Source: Symploca sp. SIO2C1 (lineage in GTDB: Bacteria; Cyanobacteriota; Cyanobacteriia; Cyanobacteriales; Coleofasciculaceae). From it: 50,934 bases of DNA. This document shows, in pieces, positions 48,141 to 50,934 of this stretch (position 1 is its first letter; the number at the start of each line of letters is the position of its first letter). The stretch lies in the NCBI GenBank assembly GCA_010692635.1, contig JAAHGL010000035.1, positions 1-50,934 on the forward strand, given 5' to 3'. The translations under genes and the position numbers were made by a program. The notes beneath the pieces were generated by a model, which saw only the letters and a list, made by a program, of their open reading frames with translations, was not told the DNA's origin and did not search any database.

Positions 48141-48389
48141 CTATCCATTAGGCAAAAGTAGTCGAAACATTGATAGAGACGCTTGAAGTAGAAACAAGTT
48201 GTGAACCTTCAAACAAATAGTAAAAGGTAGAAAGTCCTCTACTCCAAGTCTGTCGTGTCCTGTATTGCCAACACTACTCCTGCTTCCACACATCTCCTCA
48301 CTACGCCTTCCCTGTGTGAAGCCAATATTTGTGTTTTTGTCACTTTCTCATTTGACCAAAATCTGTAAATACTTTTGCCTAATGGATAG
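48141..48389. repeat. MITE with perfect 20-bp inverted ends
   Basis: CTATCCATTAGGCAAAAGTA (48141-48160) is mirrored exactly at 48370-48389. The 209-bp interior has no ORF but holds a second-order palindrome around ACACA..TGTGTG (about 48288-48330). It lies in the 47991-48431 gap, where no gene is seen. The perfect ends suggest recent mobility. The parent transposon is not in the window. Confidence 0.75.
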
Positions 48390-48431
48390 TGTTTCAAGGG
48401 GGGTTGGGGGGATCAATTCTTAACCGATTGG

Positions 48432-48461
48432 CAAAAAAAGCCCCCGAAAGCAAGCGGGGGC
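48432..48461 (-). terminator. Rho-independent terminator of the DUF4912 gene
   Basis: On the minus strand GCCCCCG CTTGCTTT CGGGGGC is followed by seven T residues, about 80 bp past the stop codon. A textbook intrinsic terminator. Confidence 0.85.
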
Positions 48462-48541
48462 AACAGGTAAGAGTATGAAGTCTCCAATAAATCTCTGGTC
48501 AATCTTGATTAATCGAGTGATAGACTCCTTTCATCCTTCTT

Positions 48542-49783
48542 TTAGGCTAGCCATTCTAGAACAGCGTCTTCTTTGGTATTGGTATTGCGGGATGGCGTCT
48601 CGCGATTGAATTTCATATGGATAGAACGAGTTTGCTCGCCATCTGCTGCCACTGCCATGATTGGGTAGTCAATCATGCCATCTTGGAAGGACATCTGGAA
48701 GCGGAAAGTACCATCGGGATTGAGTTGGACGGGACGTCCGCCAATAGTAACTTTAGCATCAGGTTCGGTGGCACCATAGACAATTAACTCAGCATCAGCA
48801 ACCAACCAGAACTTGCGAGGGCGCATTGGAGGCATGGAAGCGGAGAAACCAACACCGGACATGCCTACACCAGACATGTTCAAACCAGACATTGTTGGTA
48901 CAGCCCACATGCCCACACCGGAAGGGAAGACATAGGAGCTGATTGCTTGTTCGGGAGCCATAGAGCCTGGAACGTGATGCATGGAGCCAAACAAAGAGCC
49001 AGCAATACGCTGAGCTTCAGCAGATTGAGCCATGTCAAAAATTTCCCCGTAGATCGGGTTGTCTGTTGCACTCGCACCTGCCATGCGTCTGCTGGGAGGA
49101 ACAAGTTCGAGGAAGGTTTTACCACGCAGCTCTTCTTCCCAACTGACAGTGATGAATTGATCGTCAACCCAGTCACTAGGGTAGACAGGAGGAACATGTA
49201 CTTGTGCAGAGCGAGCTAGAACCAACCAACGTCCATCAGCACAGCGATAACCGATATCCACAATATAATCGCGATCGCTCACAGGTATGGGCAGATACCA
49301 TTCTCGTGCTAGCTCATCAGTAGGATATTCCTGAATACTATGAGGGCTTTGGTAGTCAAGATTGACATCAGTAGCATCATAAATCCGCAAAGCTAGCTGT
49401 TGTCCTCCCTGACTCCGCAAGCTTTCTTTATGCTCATTGGGAATATCCCAATAGGTGTAAGCCCATTGCGGATCACGGGGCATCAAGACAATCCGACTTT
49501 CACCGTAGCCTTCGGGTAAATCGGCTAAACCCTCATCTACAGAAGCCAGGGTAGCACCTTCGCGATCTTCTTGACCTAATTCAAACTTTGCTGCTTCCAC
49601 TTCCGGTTGTGCCTCCACTGTACGAGATAGGGTGTTCGAGATGTTTGTATGTTGTACGTTTTGAATTTCCGCTAGCAATTGCGCCTTGCGCATCCGACTG
49701 TAACGGGAGATGCCGTATTCACTAGCAACTCTGCGTAGTTGCCGCAAAGTCATTTCTTCTAGGGGTGGACGTTCTTTTGCCAT
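48542..49783 (-). CDS. DUF4912 protein with N-terminal Rho-N/SAP-like domain
   Basis: 413 aa from the internal ATG at 49783 (MAKERPPLEEMTLRQLRR). An ATG five codons earlier is possible. The N-terminal helix-extended-loop motif (LRQLRRVASEYGISRYSRMRKAQLLAEIQ) resembles Rho-N/SAP nucleic-acid-binding domains. The DUF4912 core (about 80-215) has RIVLMPRDPQWAYTYWDIP, LALRIYDATDV, REWYLPIPVSDRDYIVDIG and LARSAQVHVP. A Gly/Met-rich stretch (SGLNMSGVGMSGVGF) precedes a final beta domain (KFWLVADAELIVYGATEPDA..., FRFQMSFQDG). Function unknown. It is followed by a strong terminator, so monocistronic. Upstream is a long leader region. Confidence 0.85.
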   Translation of the reverse strand: MAKERPPLEEMTLRQLRRVASEYGISRYSRMRKAQLLAEIQNVQHTNISNTLSRTVEAQPEVEAAKFELGQEDREGATLASVDEGLADLPEGYGESRIVLMPRDPQWAYTYWDIPNEHKESLRSQGGQQLALRIYDATDVNLDYQSPHSIQEYPTDELAREWYLPIPVSDRDYIVDIGYRCADGRWLVLARSAQVHVPPVYPSDWVDDQFITVSWEEELRGKTFLELVPPSRRMAGASATDNPIYGEIFDMAQSAEAQRIAGSLFGSMHHVPGSMAPEQAISSYVFPSGVGMWAVPTMSGLNMSGVGMSGVGFSASMPPMRPRKFWLVADAELIVYGATEPDAKVTIGGRPVQLNPDGTFRFQMSFQDGMIDYPIMAVAADGEQTRSIHMKFNRETPSRNTNTKEDAVLEWLA

Positions 49784-49798
49784 AAGTATGCTCTCCAA

Positions 49799-50259
49799 TA
49801 ATTAGGATTGAAGGTATTTAACGCCTGATGAATTCAAGATTTTGGTCGTCGGGCAACACATCCAATGGTTCAGAGGAAGCAAACTTTCAACTTGAGTTAA
49901 TCACCGGCTTTGACTGGAATTTTCAGTCGATCATCTGCGATGCGCAGTGGTGGTACTTTAAGCTGTAGAGCTATAGGTAGCACGCTTGCTAATAGAGATG
50001 AATAGGAGTGGATCACCATTTATACAAGTATTTGCTAGCGAGCCAGCCTCTAATGATTTAGTGAAATGCTAAAAAGTTAGCATTTCTTTGGGATCAACTA
50101 TTAATATATGTAACGAAAATCCTCGGGTTAGATCAAGAGGTCAATGAGTTGATTTTTGGTCAATTGACGAATTTATAGGCTTGCTGGGGATCGCAATGTC
50201 ATCTTTTCATGACATTTGCCCTTGCTGGGATCAAATTTTCTTCGGCTTGTATTGGGTGA
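49799..50259. other. Intergenic region upstream of the DUF4912 gene
   Basis: It should hold the DUF4912 promoter (minus strand). A small palindrome CTGCGATGCGCAG is present near 49935. TGCTGGGATC recurs (about 50180 and 50225). No gene is recognised. Confidence 0.4.
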
Positions 50260-50415
50260 CTGAAACCTTCAAAGTCAACATTTGATGACAAACGAACTCA
50301 ATGTAATCGCTATCGGCCTGAAGCACAGGAGTCTCAAGCTCCAGATACAGGAACTAATCACATTGGCTTTCGTTTAGTCACTGTTTCTGCTTCTGCCGAA
50401 GCGCGATCGACCTGA
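50260..50415 (+). pseudogene. Formylglycine-generating enzyme (SUMF1/FGE family), C-terminal remnant
   Basis: After an in-frame TGA at 50257 the plus strand encodes about 51 residues. These include CNRYRPEAQESQAPDTGTNH then IGFRLV, and end ..AEARST. This closely follows the end of FGE-family proteins (C.RYR.AAR....PD....N.GFR), where the Cys and Arg lie in the active-site region. The upstream 200+ residues are absent. The true gene must have been deleted. Remnant call by motif. Confidence 0.6.
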
Positions 50416-50443
50416 GACTTTTTCCGAAATCTCTGCTCACAAA

Positions 50444-50481
50444 AAAACGATTGTTCTTGAATAGCGAAGAACGATCGTTTT
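50444..50481. terminator. Bidirectional-looking hairpin after the FGE remnant
   Basis: AAAACGATTGTTCTT (50444-50458) pairs with AAGAACGATCGTTTT (50467-50481) with one wobble. There is a T-run on the plus strand and a longer T-run on the minus strand. It is probably the original terminator of the lost gene. Confidence 0.6.
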
Positions 50482-50579
50482 CCTCATCTATTCTGGGTTT
50501 GGGTTTGAGGCTTAACTAAGTGCCATTCGGCTATATCAGTTACAATAAATGTATTGACAAACGTATATATTTTAATTTG

Positions 50580-50828
50580 ATGACTACTGACAAGGAAGCT
50601 GAAAGCCTTCTTGAGCGTGATCTATCAGAATACCTTGAACCTGAAGCATTTCGGGAGAACTTCGTTCCTACTTCATTTGAATTTCTCCCTAAAGATACGA
50701 CAATCAACCTTCGTATTTCTACTGAACTCTTGAGCGCAATTAAGGCATTGGCTAAAAAAAATGGGGTGGCATACCAGAAGTTTGTCAGGCAGGTGCTTGA
50801 AAGAGCTTTGACCCACTCCCACGGCTAA
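50580..50828 (+). CDS. CopG/BrnA-like antitoxin, C-terminus rewritten by an IS end
   Basis: 82 aa from ATG 50580 (MTTDKEAESLLERDLSEYLE). Residues before this in the open frame look non-coding. The C-terminal ribbon-helix-helix (TTINLRISTELLSAIKALAKKNGVAYQKFVRQVLERAL) is the CopG-antitoxin fold that autoregulates toxin-antitoxin operons. The last residues, THSHG, and the TAA are read from the right end of an IS605-type element (CACTCCCACGGCTAA). No toxin gene is visible upstream. One could have been lost or may lie beyond the IS. Confidence 0.7.
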   Translation: MTTDKEAESLLERDLSEYLEPEAFRENFVPTSFEFLPKDTTINLRISTELLSAIKALAKKNGVAYQKFVRQVLERALTHSHG

Positions 50829-50934
50829 AAGCGCGTGGGATTCAGGGATACTGGCGTAGATTGCAGGTTAACCCCGTCTTACGTCTACTCTCCCTCTAGA
50901 TGGAGTCCCACCTAGTTGGATTTCTCCAAACAAC
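50812..50934 (-). mobile_element. Right end of a second IS605-type element, continuing past the window
   Basis: The hairpin CCCACG (50818-50823) / CGTGGG (50834-50839) and the following GATTCAGG...AGATTGCAGG are homologous to 5825-5878. They are followed by the 3' end of a tnpB on the minus strand. The element starts inside the antitoxin gene. Confidence 0.8.
50868..50934 (-). CDS. tnpB: tnpB, C-terminal end (partial)
   Basis: Only the last 21 codons and the TAA (50868-50870) are in the window: LFGEIQLGGTPSRGRVDVRR then G. The tail matches the position and style of the TnpB C-terminus at 5856 (..STLGVGDVRQ..). The rest lies beyond the right edge. Confidence 0.6.
   Translation of the reverse strand, partial: LFGEIQLGGTPSRGRVDVRRG

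Noticed and set aside
50541-50575. Sigma-70 promoter TTGACA...TATATT before the antitoxin
   Set aside because: TTGACA at 50554 is good, but the TATATT is only 6 bp away and no -10 lies at 16-18 bp.

Overview
This window looks like a chromosomal segment of a filamentous cyanobacterium. GCGATCGC (HIP1) octamers are frequent. CP12, DUF3177, DUF4912, UPF0175, TPR-CHAT proteins and a GGDEF/EAL hybrid regulator are typical of the phylum. Small mobile elements and short tandem repeats such as CTCCTGCC and TTCTGCC, common in large filamentous genomes, are everywhere. I see no rRNA, tRNA or CRISPR array.

Layout. 1-3000: a DUF4351 fragment, a UPF0175 antitoxin with a gutted PIN toxin, and glmM. 3000-8500: a sulfotransferase and a carotenoid oxygenase in a likely operon, an IS605-type element with intact TnpB, and two conserved cyanobacterial genes (a DUF7734-like protein and DUF3177), bracketed by inverted copies of a small palindromic repeat. 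8700-11500: CP12, a FIST sensor and an orphan. 12000-16300: a histidine kinase followed by a REC-GGDEF-EAL regulator whose two output domains both look catalytically compromised. 16300-30000: two paralogous secreted LRR proteins, two TPR-CHAT proteases, an ADP-ribosylglycohydrolase, a SagB-like oxidoreductase, a single-domain response regulator and a lytic transglycosylase. 44700-50900: a two-partner-secretion pore (TpsB), a dead TnpB element, a DUF4912 protein, the tail of a lost formylglycine-generating enzyme and a CopG-type antitoxin overrun by another IS605-type end.

The most unusual part is 30257-43098. Four very large same-strand genes (1336, 1085, 677 and 657 aa) lie there. They have no recognisable signal peptides and mostly no named domain. 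The exceptions are a DUF6603-like region in the second and a phage tail-collar tip at the end of the third. Three spacers carry GGAG-type heptamer arrays after a stop and complementary CTCC-type arrays before the next long gene. A four-helix-bundle gene sits in one of these arrays. The block is bounded by diverged inverted repeats of about 55 bp (29620-29674 and 44648-44702), and an ISKra4-type element with a passenger gene has landed exactly on the last gene's stop codon. I regard this as the best candidate for an undescribed system, perhaps a tail-fibre-like surface or multiprotein assembly. That function is inference.

A second theme is that at least six genes end in a stop codon that lies inside, or is duplicated by, a mobile-element end. 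In the TpsB gene a small repeat element has been absorbed in frame into the coding sequence.
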